DNA of 31,132 nucleotides from a virus: positions 1 through 31,132 of the IMG/VR virus record IMGVR_UViG_3300049812_001703; one strand, written 5' to 3'. Numbering within the stretch: position 1 is the stretch's first letter; each line of letters begins with the position of its first letter. Of the stretch, positions 21,878-28,889 are shown piece after piece. The position numbers and the translations under genes are program-made. Below the pieces are notes generated by a model. That model worked only from the letters and a program-made list of their open reading frames with translations. It was not told the origin of the DNA and did not search any database.

Positions 21878-22690
21878 ATGACTGCATACACACAAGAGAT
21901 GCACAAGCATCTAGAATTTCTTCGCGCTGAAATCGATGACACGGCCAAGCGTTGGTCGCCATACATGGACCGCGCAACCGCCGGTAAGATGGCCGGTGAC
22001 GGTCGCTACAGCTACTCGCACCGCCATGTGACCGATGAGATGGAAGAGCTGCTCTCAGGGCTTTGTGGGGGCAGCAAGGACTCGTTCTGGGCCATTGGTC
22101 ACCACCTCGACAGCATGGGTGACGCCATAAAGAAAATCAGGAACATCCGGCGCGGCCACCCTAGCGATGTTGAATATGAGCCAATGCGCGAACACAGGGA
22201 AAAGAGCGCGACCATGTTCGACTACATTTCTGGCCGCTGCTTCCCAAGAGCCAATATCAAGGCTCGTACCGGCGGGGTGCATGCCGAGACTGAGAACCCC
22301 GGCAACAAGTACAGCGCACGTCACTATGTGTCTGTGGGTATCGGGTGGTACAGGTCAGTAGGCAGCAAGGGCATTGGTATGATCAGAGCCGGTGACGGCA
22401 TCCGCTGCGTCCTGTACGCACGGCAAAATGATGTTGGCTGGGTGGCTGACGAAAAAATGGTCTGCTTCAACGTGACCACGCTGTCGATCAAGCACAACAA
22501 AAGCACAGTCGAGGATGGCTGGCTTGTCGTGCATGAGGACACCCTTCTGTCTGAACACGACCCACTGATGTACTACGGTGATCGCACGGTCGCCAAGCCA
22601 CATGCCTACAACGCAAACCTTCGCAAGGCAGTCAGCCTTCTGAAGAGCCGCACGTTCAACCGCCTCGTCGATATGCTCGACGATATTTGA
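21878..22690 (+). CDS. Unknown early protein
   Basis: 270 residues from ATG at 21878 with GGAGGT just upstream. A TTG four codons earlier would leave no binding site. It begins 'MTAYTQEMHKHLEFLRAEID' with helical sequence for about 110 residues, then a more beta-rich region ('HYVSVGIGWYRSVGSKGIGM', 'VGWVADEKMVCFNVTTLSIK'). No family recognised. The palindrome 21848-21865 lies directly upstream of the ribosome binding site, after the terminator of the VWA gene, so the gene is probably regulated separately. Confidence 0.7.
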   Translation: MTAYTQEMHKHLEFLRAEIDDTAKRWSPYMDRATAGKMAGDGRYSYSHRHVTDEMEELLSGLCGGSKDSFWAIGHHLDSMGDAIKKIRNIRRGHPSDVEYEPMREHREKSATMFDYISGRCFPRANIKARTGGVHAETENPGNKYSARHYVSVGIGWYRSVGSKGIGMIRAGDGIRCVLYARQNDVGWVADEKMVCFNVTTLSIKHNKSTVEDGWLVVHEDTLLSEHDPLMYYGDRTVAKPHAYNANLRKAVSLLKSRTFNRLVDMLDDI

Positions 22691-22702
22691 GGAGATGATA
22701 GT

Positions 22703-23089
22703 ATGATTAGCTACGACAACGCGCCCAACTACCGCTATGGCGGTTACCGCTATGTGCCAGACCTCATGGAGGATGAAGAGGGCATCAGGAAGGCTTGGCA
22801 CAACGCCTACAAGGTCGAGGACTATGACCCCAACAAGGCGCAGCTTGGCATCACCGCACCGACCTTCACCATCAGTGGGCCAGCCTATCGCTGGCTCACC
22901 TATGAAGAGTTCGTGTGCCATATCGACAGCCTCAGGGAGGACAACAACTGGGAGCCGCTGCGCGTCGATGCAATGTATGTGTTTGAACGCATGACCGACA
23001 TGCTGACCGGCGACGGCGTGGACTTTGAAGAGTTCGACAGCTTCTATGAAGAGTTGCGAATGAACATCAAAAACAATGGGGGGCGGTAA
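22703..23089 (+). CDS. Unknown acidic early protein
   Basis: 128 residues, acidic and aromatic-rich: 'MISYDNAPNYRYGGYRYVPD', 'RKAWHNAYKVEDYDPNKAQL', 'ERMTDMLTGDGVDFEEFDSF'. GGAGATGATAGT precedes ATG at 22703, 12 bases after the upstream stop. The stop TAA overlaps the next start (TAATG). No family recognised. It lies in the same transcript as 21878-22690 and the small membrane protein. Confidence 0.65.
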   Translation: MISYDNAPNYRYGGYRYVPDLMEDEEGIRKAWHNAYKVEDYDPNKAQLGITAPTFTISGPAYRWLTYEEFVCHIDSLREDNNWEPLRVDAMYVFERMTDMLTGDGVDFEEFDSFYEELRMNIKNNGGR

Positions 23090-23262
23090 TGAGGCACTAT
23101 ATTTACGCGACCATCGGTTTGATCGGCATCATGTTCGGTGTCGGTTACGTTGAAGATCCATCTAACAATCTGCTTGTCGGTGTCGGCATTCTGTACAGCT
23201 TTGTCGGCCTGTTCTGCTACAGCTTGGTGCAGCTTGTCCGCAAGCAGCACGGCCAAATCTAA
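23089..23262 (+). CDS. 57-residue two-helix membrane protein
   Basis: A short frame starting at ATG 23089 (TAATG overlap with the previous stop) encodes 57 residues. Two hydrophobic helices are clear: about residues 4-20 ('YIYATIGLIGIMFGVGYV') and 29-50 ('LLVGVGILYSFVGLFCYSLV'). They are joined by a polar turn 'EDPSNN' and followed by a basic end 'RKQHGQI'. This hairpin topology is found in small holins and in membrane effectors. Its place in the early region makes an early membrane function as likely as lysis (inference). The structured RNA at 23264 begins two bases after its stop. Confidence 0.65.
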   Translation: MRHYIYATIGLIGIMFGVGYVEDPSNNLLVGVGILYSFVGLFCYSLVQLVRKQHGQI

Positions 23263-23263
23263 C

Positions 23264-23349
23264 ACCCGCTAGAGTGTGTGCGGCCATGGGGGCTGGCCGG
23301 AAAGCGTGATCGTGTCTAGCGGGTAACCTCCCGCGATCACGCGCCCCCA
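23264..23349 (+). ncRNA. Structured RNA candidate with interlocked pseudoknots
   Basis: Four perfect helices are visible. A: ACCCGCTAGA 23264-23273 with 23315-23324 (10 bp). B: GCGTGATCG 23304-23312 with 23334-23342 (9 bp). C: CGGCC 23281-23285 with 23295-23299 (5 bp). D: TGGGGGC 23287-23293, in the loop of C, with 23343-23349 (7 bp). A and B cross, and D crosses C, A and B. A nested alternative (GCGGG 23319-23323 with CCCGC 23330-23334) competes with helix A, so the element could switch. It begins two bases after a small membrane-protein gene and precedes a terminator-like hairpin. I do not recognise a known class. Confidence 0.6.
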
Positions 23350-23402
23350 CCAAATACAAAAACATGTGCAGTTTTGCAGGGTGTTGTGTTTGTCTCGATA
23401 TG

Positions 23403-23447
23403 GCCCGACCTGACACCTGTTGTCAGGGCAATGTAGGCATTTTTTTT
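23403..23447 (+). terminator. Terminator-like hairpin with T8 tract
   Basis: CCTGACA/TGTCAGG (23409-23415 with 23421-23427, 5-nt loop), followed 12 bases later by eight T. The gap to the T run weakens it. It would end the transcript that carries the structured RNA at 23264-23349. Confidence 0.5.
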
Positions 23448-23458
23448 CACTATCGAAA

Positions 23459-23476
23459 CTTGTACTATCGTACAAA
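23459..23476. promoter_or_regulatory. Palindromic operator site
   Basis: CTTGTAC-TATC-GTACAAA. It lies after the T8 tract at 23440-23447 and upstream of the ParB-like gene, repeating the terminator-operator-gene order seen at 19508 and 21848. Confidence 0.75.
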
Positions 23477-23630
23477 TTTATTGACCCTTATTTTTATGTA
23501 TTTGCCTTGATTGATCTTAATCGGCTACCATATTTAGACACCGGCGACTGCTCACCGTCGGTTATCATCGCCCTTGAGCAAGGCATCACCTCAGGCCTCG
23601 ACAAACGGACAAGAGGCAGAAAGGTAGACC

Positions 23631-24536
23631 ATGAGCAAAGTTGCTCTCATCTCAAACCAGCGCAAGCTGGTGGCTTCAGACGACCTTGATCAGCAGATTG
23701 CTACCCTCAGTTCGCTGATTAACAACCCACCCCAGAACTCGCGCACTGTCGAGATCGGGCCTAAGTTGGCGGAGTACATTCTTGCCAACATCAACATCGG
23801 CAACCGCCCCAAGAAGGTGAAGAAGATTGCCGTCTACTCCAACGACATGGCGAACAGCAACTGGTCACTGACTGGTGACGCCATCAAGTTCGGTACAGAC
23901 GGTCACCTCAAGGACGGCCAGAACCGTCTGGCGGCGTGTGTCCGCGCAGGGGTTCCATTCGTCACCGACGCACGTTTCGGCATCGATCCAAAGTCATTCG
24001 TCCACATGGACGTGGGCGCAACGCGGACCAACTCAGACATCTTCGCGATCATGTCTGTGCCGTACCCGAATGACACCGGACAGGTCATCCGCTTGATCCG
24101 GGCATTCGAGCAGGGCAAGGCGTACTCACGCCACCTGAACCTGACCAACGATCAGATGCGTGAAATCTACACCGACGAAATGGATCACACGGTTCTGGAG
24201 TTGGGCATCAAGATGGCGCGTCAGGCCACCAAGACCACAGGTATTTCTGTGGCTCCCATGGCCGCGCTGTTCTATGTCGCATGGAAGCGTGGGCATAGCG
24301 AACAGGTGAAGCAGTTTTTGATCGACCTCAAGAACGGCTACGGCACCGGAGTGCGCTCACCTGTACGCTATCTTCTTGAAACGATTGTCCGCATTAAGAT
24401 GGAAAATCGTAACAAGATACACCCTGACGTTGCTTGCATTCTTCTTGCACGGGCTTGGCACAACTACAAAGTAGGTAAAGCGTCCGTCAAGAAAGACATG
24501 CAGGTTACAGCTGCAAGCGTCATGCCAACAATCTAA
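23631..24536 (+). CDS. ParB/Srx-like fold protein
   Basis: 301 residues. The N-terminal half has the ParB/Srx-like pattern: 'IAVYSNDMANSNWSLTGDAI' followed by 'FGTDGHLKDGQNRLAACVRA', then 'FVHMDVGATRTNSDIF'. In phages this family occurs as predicted DNA-binding or nucleotide-dependent proteins of unknown role. The C-terminal half is helical ('LELGIKMARQATKTTGISVA'). ParB family proteins are CTP-dependent DNA clamps, but the classical C-terminal dimer domain is not evident. ATG at 23631 follows the palindrome 23459-23476 and a long leader. A terminator follows the gene at 24547-24571. Confidence 0.75.
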   Translation: MSKVALISNQRKLVASDDLDQQIATLSSLINNPPQNSRTVEIGPKLAEYILANINIGNRPKKVKKIAVYSNDMANSNWSLTGDAIKFGTDGHLKDGQNRLAACVRAGVPFVTDARFGIDPKSFVHMDVGATRTNSDIFAIMSVPYPNDTGQVIRLIRAFEQGKAYSRHLNLTNDQMREIYTDEMDHTVLELGIKMARQATKTTGISVAPMAALFYVAWKRGHSEQVKQFLIDLKNGYGTGVRSPVRYLLETIVRIKMENRNKIHPDVACILLARAWHNYKVGKASVKKDMQVTAASVMPTI

Positions 24537-24540
24537 CGAC

Positions 24541-24571
24541 AAAAAAGAGGCCGGGTTTAGCGCCCGGCCTC
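24541..24571. terminator. Bidirectional terminator between convergent genes
   Basis: GAGGCCGGG/CCCGGCCTC, a 9-bp stem with a 7-nt loop. Six T follow on the minus strand and a weaker AGTCTTT on the plus strand. It separates the ParB-like gene from the minus-strand replication genes. Confidence 0.85.
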
Positions 24572-24604
24572 AGTCTTTGGGAGGAAACAACATATTGTTG
24601 CCTC
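24541..24604 (-). ncRNA. Candidate small RNA with its own promoter and terminator
   Basis: On the minus strand a TTGACA-N17-TAATTT box (24636 to 24608) is followed by about 60 nt. A first hairpin is GAGGCAACA-ATA-TGTTG...CCTC (24604-24581). The sequence ends in the 9-bp GC-rich terminator hairpin with six T (24571-24541). No reading frame of note is contained. It may simply be the 3' untranslated end of the small gene at 24633-24839, but the promoter box and short self-contained structure suggest an independent transcript. Confidence 0.35.
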
Positions 24605-24607
24605 TAA

Positions 24608-24636
24608 AAATTAGAACACAACATATACTGTGTCAA
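24608..24636 (-). promoter_or_regulatory. Sigma70-like promoter box at end of small gene
   Basis: TTGACA (24636-24631), 17-bp spacer, TAATTT (24613-24608) on the minus strand. The TTGACA contains the stop codon of the upstream gene. It points towards the terminator at 24571-24541. Confidence 0.4.
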
Positions 24637-24839
24637 GCATCATCAAGGTCTGGCGTCATGTCCGACACAGGTATCTTCACGTCCTTCCCGCCCTCCTGAC
24701 GCATCATCTCCAATCCAGCCTTCTGACACCTCAAGGACAACCAGAGCATACCCTCTGCGTCCATCTCTTTGATCCACACCTTGCCGTTGATCGACACGGC
24801 AAACCCATCATTTCTTGGCACTAACAAAATTTGATCCAT
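24633..24839 (-). CDS. Small protein, unknown
   Basis: 68 residues: 'MDQILLVPRNDGFAVSINGK' then 'VWIKEMDAEGMLWLSLRCQK' and an acidic end. A short beta-hairpin start followed by a helix is suggested. ATG at 24839 lies inside the spacer of a palindrome-like site (24830-24847), and GGGGAG upstream overlaps the primase stop. Its TGA is part of a TTGACA promoter-like box (24631-24636). No family recognised. Confidence 0.65.
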   Translation of the reverse strand: MDQILLVPRNDGFAVSINGKVWIKEMDAEGMLWLSLRCQKAGLEMMRQEGGKDVKIPVSDMTPDLDDA

Positions 24840-24847
24840 AGTACAAA
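24830..24847. promoter_or_regulatory. Palindrome-like operator site (weaker)
   Basis: TTTGATC-CATA-GTACAAA: one perfect arm, the other matching 5 of 7. The start codon of the small gene 24633-24839 lies within the spacer. Confidence 0.5.
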
Positions 24848-24853
24848 TCTCCC

Positions 24854-26611
24854 CTAGAATGGCACATCCTTGGCCTCATATGTCAGGTCTTCAAAAGGAT
24901 CATACTCGACCTCTGTATACCGCGATGTCAGCGGGTTGAAATACAGGTCGGCCACACCCTGCTTCCCTACCCAGCTAAACCGGCATTTCCACACATGTAT
25001 TTCGCTCAGTGACGATGCGATGGGATCTGGCCGGTGAACCGACAGCCCAATATCGGCCTTGGCGAACCACGCAGCCGATCCTGAGATGTCGTATCCTTTC
25101 GGCACCGGAACCTTTCCATCCGCACCACGCAGCATCTTTGTCGGGTGCGCCACAAACCACAGATGTATCCCATGCGACTGAGCAAACACGCGAAGCTGCG
25201 TCAGCATCTCGCTGATCCAGTCGGTCTCGCTTTTGTCGCCGATCTTCTGGATATAGTTATATGGATCGATGACCGCTCCCCTGACCCCATGCCTGAGAAC
25301 AGCCACCTTCAACCGTTCCACAATGTTTTCGATGGTCGCCATCGATCCATCATTCTGATACAGGAAGCTGAAGTGGTCCTTCACAAACTTCTTTCCCTCC
25401 TCAAGTTCCTTACGATTCAGGCGAGGCGTGACCCCATCGAAAAACGGCTTTTCAAAGTGCTTGCTGATCAACTTGGCAATGTGAAGTCGTGGCTCGTTTT
25501 CAAACGAACATATGGCAAACTTCCAGCCCTTTTCCTCAGCCAAGTTCACCATGATCTGATCGACCAGTTCCGACTTGCCAGACGATGGATGCCCAGTGAC
25601 AACCGTAAGCTGGCCCTCGACAATGGAATAGAACTCATCGACATTCGGATATCCAGTCGAGGCACCCTTTCCCATACCCTTTTCGTATATCTCATCAAGC
25701 TGGTCGTAAAAATGCGATGCGTCATACAGACCGGCTACAGGCCACGGTGATACGTTAGCCACAATCCGTTCCACAGCTTTTTTGCCGCTCTTGGTCAGGA
25801 CATCGTTTATGTCCTTGCAGCCATCGGGATACTCAATCTTCCAGCAACGGTCTTTGCCTATGCGTCGAGCAATCTCTTCGGCCATGGCCTGACCCGGCGC
25901 ATCAGCATCGGTCGCTATGATCACCCGATAGGCACCATCGATCTTTTTCTTGGCGTCCCAGAGGAACTTAAACTTGCTGTCCTCTGTCGGGTCGATCTTT
26001 CCATCTACCACTTTCATCACTGCGCCATTCGGCACCGACACTGCGCTGTCGTAGCCACACTCCATCAGGGTCAGCGCATCCATCTCCCCCTCGCATATGA
26101 ACAGATCGTCACCGTGAACAACATTGTCGATGTTGAAGAACGATGCCGGTGCGCCATTACACGCGAAACCTTTCTCGTCTATAGCACGAATTTTTTGAGC
26201 ATATTTTTGTCCCTGATTCAGGTACGGAAAGAAGACGCAGCTCACTTCTTTTCCAAGCCCACGAATGTAGTTGGTGCCGGACTCAAGGCCAGCTCGTTCC
26301 GCAGTTTCTTGAGAAATACCGCGCTTCTTCAGCCATGAAATTGTACTAGGGTCCAAATCTCCAGAATCAAAAGCGCGTGCAAGCTGCATTTTTCCCTCCC
26401 TCCTCGGCGTGAACACACGCTCCTCAACAGATACTGAACCGCTGGCTTGACAGTGCCAGCAGTTATACAAGACGGTGCCGTCCTCAACCTTCAAAGACAG
26501 GGTGCGGTCACGTTTTTTTTTGCGATTATTAGAGCAAAGGGGACACACAGTTTTGTGTTGCCCCTCGCCCACGCGGAGGGCTTCCCCGCGAATGAGCAAG
26601 TCATTTTCCAT
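24854..26611 (-). CDS. Primase-helicase (T7 gp4-like)
   Basis: 585 residues. The N-terminal zinc ribbon is C23-x2-C26 ... C51-x2-C54. A Toprim primase domain follows, with 'LFICEGEMDALTLMECGYDS' and 'YRVIIATDADAPGQAMAEEI'. The C-terminal RecA-like DnaB helicase domain has Walker A 'GHPSSGKSE' (near residue 340) and Walker B-type 'RGAVIDPYNYIQ', then 'GIHLWFVAHPTKM'. One protein therefore unwinds DNA and makes primers, as in T7. The length is close to T7 gp4 (566). A TTGACA-N17-TATCGT promoter ends 25 bp upstream of the start. Confidence 0.92.
   Translation of the reverse strand: MENDLLIRGEALRVGEGQHKTVCPLCSNNRKKKRDRTLSLKVEDGTVLYNCWHCQASGSVSVEERVFTPRREGKMQLARAFDSGDLDPSTISWLKKRGISQETAERAGLESGTNYIRGLGKEVSCVFFPYLNQGQKYAQKIRAIDEKGFACNGAPASFFNIDNVVHGDDLFICEGEMDALTLMECGYDSAVSVPNGAVMKVVDGKIDPTEDSKFKFLWDAKKKIDGAYRVIIATDADAPGQAMAEEIARRIGKDRCWKIEYPDGCKDINDVLTKSGKKAVERIVANVSPWPVAGLYDASHFYDQLDEIYEKGMGKGASTGYPNVDEFYSIVEGQLTVVTGHPSSGKSELVDQIMVNLAEEKGWKFAICSFENEPRLHIAKLISKHFEKPFFDGVTPRLNRKELEEGKKFVKDHFSFLYQNDGSMATIENIVERLKVAVLRHGVRGAVIDPYNYIQKIGDKSETDWISEMLTQLRVFAQSHGIHLWFVAHPTKMLRGADGKVPVPKGYDISGSAAWFAKADIGLSVHRPDPIASSLSEIHVWKCRFSWVGKQGVADLYFNPLTSRYTEVEYDPFEDLTYEAKDVPF
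26340..26357. promoter_or_regulatory. Palindrome-like site in primase-helicase gene (weak)
   Basis: ATTGTAC-TAGG-GTCCAAA, with three of fourteen arm positions off the consensus, inside the primase-helicase coding sequence. It could be chance. Confidence 0.3.
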
Positions 26612-26635
26612 TTGTCATCTCCCAAAGACACCTTG

Positions 26636-26664
26636 ACGATAAGCGGTGCCGGAGATGCTGTCAA
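26636..26664 (-). promoter_or_regulatory. Sigma70-like promoter for primase-helicase
   Basis: On the minus strand TTGACA (26664-26659), a 17-bp spacer and TATCGT (26641-26636) end 25 bp before the primase start. The AT-rich island lies just upstream. Confidence 0.6.
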
Positions 26665-26680
26665 TGGGGGCCTTCTAATG

Positions 26681-26727
26681 TATCTATTAGAGATAGATAT
26701 ATATTATATACTATTCTTATCTATTAG
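26681..26727. repeat. Second AT-rich island with shared 14-mer
   Basis: TATCTATTAG occurs twice (26681-26690 and 26718-26727) around TA-alternating sequence. It contains the 14-mer found at 16219-16232. It lies upstream of the primase-helicase promoter and overlaps the end of the gene 26704-27018. Confidence 0.55.
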
Positions 26728-27018
26728 ATCTTTAAGTTTACGGCCTTCAAATCTAGCGACCGCTGATTTCGAGGAAAGTATGTATCGAAAGTTTTCCCGC
26801 ATCGATTCCCATTCGATGTCGGCAAGATCGCAGACGGTGACGAAATCTTTTGTGGTTATCCAGTGGGCGACAGCGTCTCTATCTTTCGGGTCATTCAGGT
26901 AGGCATCGGAGATAGCTTGGGATATTACCGCTCTCCATAGGTGACACTCGGATGACCGTTCTAGGGTTTTCCCTATCAAGCCCCCAGTAGATATGTTTTT
27001 CCTTAACTTGGCGGTCAT
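26704..27018 (-). CDS. Conserved small phage protein overlapping the resolvase gene
   Basis: 104 residues if started at ATG 27018. The core 'LWRAVISQAISDAYLNDPKD' plus 'AVAHWITTKDFVTVCDLADI' matches a family of phage proteins in replication modules that I recall as uncharacterised. The first 42 codons overlap the end of the RusA-like gene in another frame. A TTG start around codon 14 would shorten but not remove the overlap. The conserved core begins inside the overlap, so the overlap looks real. Confidence 0.65.
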   Translation of the reverse strand: MTAKLRKNISTGGLIGKTLERSSECHLWRAVISQAISDAYLNDPKDRDAVAHWITTKDFVTVCDLADIEWESMRENFRYILSSKSAVARFEGRKLKDLIDKNSI

Positions 27019-27280
27019 TCTTGTAAATAATCCCCTGCATCAAATCTAAGATCAGGCTTTCATCCAAGTCAGGTCTGCGCGATGCGTAGTAGATCAACAT
27101 CTCTACGCACACATCCCCCTCAAATAACTCCTCGTCACCGGCACACTGATCAACAAATGCTTTTGCATATGCCCTAGCTTTATCAGATTTAATCGACGCC
27201 GGTCTACCTTTGATGATTACAATTTTGCGGCTGTTGGCTTTTGATGCTGGTTCGCCAAGTATCTGGAAAGTTTTGTTCAT
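26891..27280 (-). CDS. rusA: RusA-like Holliday junction resolvase
   Basis: 129 residues with the RusA pattern: 'GEPASKANSRKIVIIKGRPA' at the start, 'RRPDLDESLILDLMQGIIYK' and 'NDRQVKEKHIYWG'. The Asp residues in 'RPDLD' and 'NDRQV' correspond to the catalytic acids of RusA, which cuts four-way DNA junctions as a dimer. The phage enzyme would resolve recombination or branched replication products before packaging. It is divergent from the recombination cassette at 27349-30496 across a 68-bp spacer. No strong ribosome binding site is visible at ATG 27280. Confidence 0.85.
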   Translation of the reverse strand: MNKTFQILGEPASKANSRKIVIIKGRPASIKSDKARAYAKAFVDQCAGDEELFEGDVCVEMLIYYASRRPDLDESLILDLMQGIIYKNDRQVKEKHIYWGLDRENPRTVIRVSPMESGNIPSYLRCLPE

Positions 27281-27348
27281 TGGCCTAAATAACCTTATTG
27301 ACCAGATTGGCTTTATTTGGTAACAAGTCTGTGGAAGGGAGACATCAT

Positions 27349-28248
27349 ATGGAAATCACAAACAAATATGGACTGCCGCAGTCATTCCTTGATTTTGCAC
27401 GAAATGACAAATACAGCAAGGGTCAGGCAGATATCTCTGTAACCACCCTTATTGACAGCCCTCGCGTCAGGCTGATGCGTGAACACTTTGCCGATCTGCG
27501 CGAGGTGGATGTTACCGACATGATCTGGCCATTGTTTGGCACCGCTGTACATCATGTGCTGGAGAGCAGCGAACCCTCTGATGATATCGTTCTTGAGGAA
27601 CGGCTTTTCACTAAGATAAACGGCTGGATTCTTTCCGGTGCCGTCGATCACCAAAAGATAGACAGGAACACTGTCGAGATCACCGACTACAAAGTCACCA
27701 GCGTCTGGTCCGTTATCCACGGCAAGATTGACTGGGAACGGCAGCTAAACGTGTATGCGTATCTTGTTCAGAAAAACAAGGGGCTGCGCGTGAGCAAGCT
27801 GTCAATCTGTGCTGTATTGCGAGACTGGAACAAGCGCGATGCAGCCAACAAACCAGATTACCCACAGGCACCTGTAGTGATTGTCGATATCCCTATGTGG
27901 GACGAGAAAGATCGTATCGACTACATCCACAAGCGCATATGGCTGCACCAAGATGCTCAGGTTCGCTACGACCTTGAGATCGTGGAGCAGGACAGGTTTG
28001 TGCCATGCGCCGACGATGAGCGTTGGAAGAAAGAAGATAGCTGGGCCGTGAAGAAGAAGGGAAACAAAAGGGCTTTGAGAGTATTTGATCAAGAGGTCTT
28101 GGCTGAGGGGTATGTTAATTCACATAACTCTCTTGGCAACGACGGAACGGTTTTGGAGATAGAACACCGACCCGGTGAGTACACCCGGTGTAAGGGCAAC
28201 TACTGCGGTGTTGCCGATTTTTGCCATCAATATAGAGGAGACAACTGA
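27349..28248 (+). CDS. PD-(D/E)XK exonuclease (Cas4/RecB-like)
   Basis: 299 residues from ATG at 27349 with GAAGGGAG upstream. Motifs run 'LFGTAVHHVLESS' (motif I region), 'GWILSGAVDHQKID', then the catalytic 'VEITDYKVTSVW' (D...xYK) and 'WERQLNVYAYLVQ', as in RecB/Cas4-type nucleases. The C-terminus has 'RCKGNYCGVADFCHQY', three Cys that could contribute to a cluster as in Cas4, though the N-terminal partner Cys is not evident. It is probably the 5'-3' exonuclease that makes single strands for the annealing protein encoded next, whose ATG overlaps this TGA. Confidence 0.82.
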   Translation: MEITNKYGLPQSFLDFARNDKYSKGQADISVTTLIDSPRVRLMREHFADLREVDVTDMIWPLFGTAVHHVLESSEPSDDIVLEERLFTKINGWILSGAVDHQKIDRNTVEITDYKVTSVWSVIHGKIDWERQLNVYAYLVQKNKGLRVSKLSICAVLRDWNKRDAANKPDYPQAPVVIVDIPMWDEKDRIDYIHKRIWLHQDAQVRYDLEIVEQDRFVPCADDERWKKEDSWAVKKKGNKRALRVFDQEVLAEGYVNSHNSLGNDGTVLEIEHRPGEYTRCKGNYCGVADFCHQYRGDN

Positions 28249-28889
28249 TGAGCAGTGTTTGGGAGACCTTATCCAAGGTTGATGTTTCGGATCACACCGA
28301 AGACAAAAATGGTCTGACCTATCTGAGTTGGGCTTGGGCATGGGGGATTGTGAAGAAGCACTATCCAACCGCTACCTTCCGCAAAAATTTGTACGGTAGT
28401 GAAAATTCAATGATCCCCTACATGGTGGATCCGGCTGGTTATGCGTTTGTTTCGGTCACGGTAACCATCGAAGGCGAAGAGCAGACCGAGGTGCTTCCTG
28501 TCCTCAACCATGCCAACAAGGCTGTGTCGGCACCGGACAGCTTTCAAGTAAACACTGCCTTGCAGCGCTGTCTCGCTAAGTGCTGCGCTATGCACGGTCT
28601 TGGTCACTACATCTACGCTGGCGAAGACTTGCCTGAGGGCGCTGTTAGAAAGGTGGTTGTGGAGGACGCAAAGGGCGACAAGAAAGAGGTCGAGGGCGTT
28701 GACGTTGTAGCCGAGGTCTTCAAGACGTTCATTCCTGATTGCGCCACAGTCGAGCAACTGCGTGGCTTCTGGGGCGTAAACAAACACGCAATTAGCGTTC
28801 TCAAAGAGAACGATGAAAAACTTTACAACGAGGTTCTGAAGGATTTCACGAGCCGCAAAGAAGTGCTTGAAAAAGGAGAGGCAGCATGA
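28248..28889 (+). CDS. Single-strand annealing protein (DUF1071/Sak3-like)
   Basis: 213 residues. The start 'WETLSKVDVSDHTEDKNGL', then 'TYLSWAWAWGIVKKHYPTAT' and 'NHANKAVSAPDSFQVNTALQ' followed by 'RCLAKCCAMHGLG', matches DUF1071, the Sak3 branch of Rad52-like phage recombinases. These anneal complementary single strands. The C-terminal third ('EVLKDFTSRKEVLEKGEAA') is a helical tail. Its TGATG overlap with the exonuclease gene and the SSB-tail protein downstream make a complete annealing cassette. Confidence 0.82.
   Translation: MSSVWETLSKVDVSDHTEDKNGLTYLSWAWAWGIVKKHYPTATFRKNLYGSENSMIPYMVDPAGYAFVSVTVTIEGEEQTEVLPVLNHANKAVSAPDSFQVNTALQRCLAKCCAMHGLGHYIYAGEDLPEGAVRKVVVEDAKGDKKEVEGVDVVAEVFKTFIPDCATVEQLRGFWGVNKHAISVLKENDEKLYNEVLKDFTSRKEVLEKGEAA
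28388..28405. promoter_or_regulatory. Palindrome-like site in annealing-protein gene (weak)
   Basis: TTTGTAC-GGTA-GTGAAAA: the left arm is perfect and the right arm degenerate, inside the Sak3-like gene. Listed for completeness. Confidence 0.25.

Larger units (their letters stand above)
23350..23630 (+). other. Intergenic leader before ParB-like gene
   Basis: After the structured RNA there is no gene until 23631. The stretch contains the terminator-like hairpin (23403-23447), the operator (23459-23476), an AT-rich segment with possible weak promoter boxes (23481-23545) and a small hairpin (ACCGGC/GTCGGT, 23541-23563). A GC-richer leader follows. Nothing else is recognised. Confidence 0.5.
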
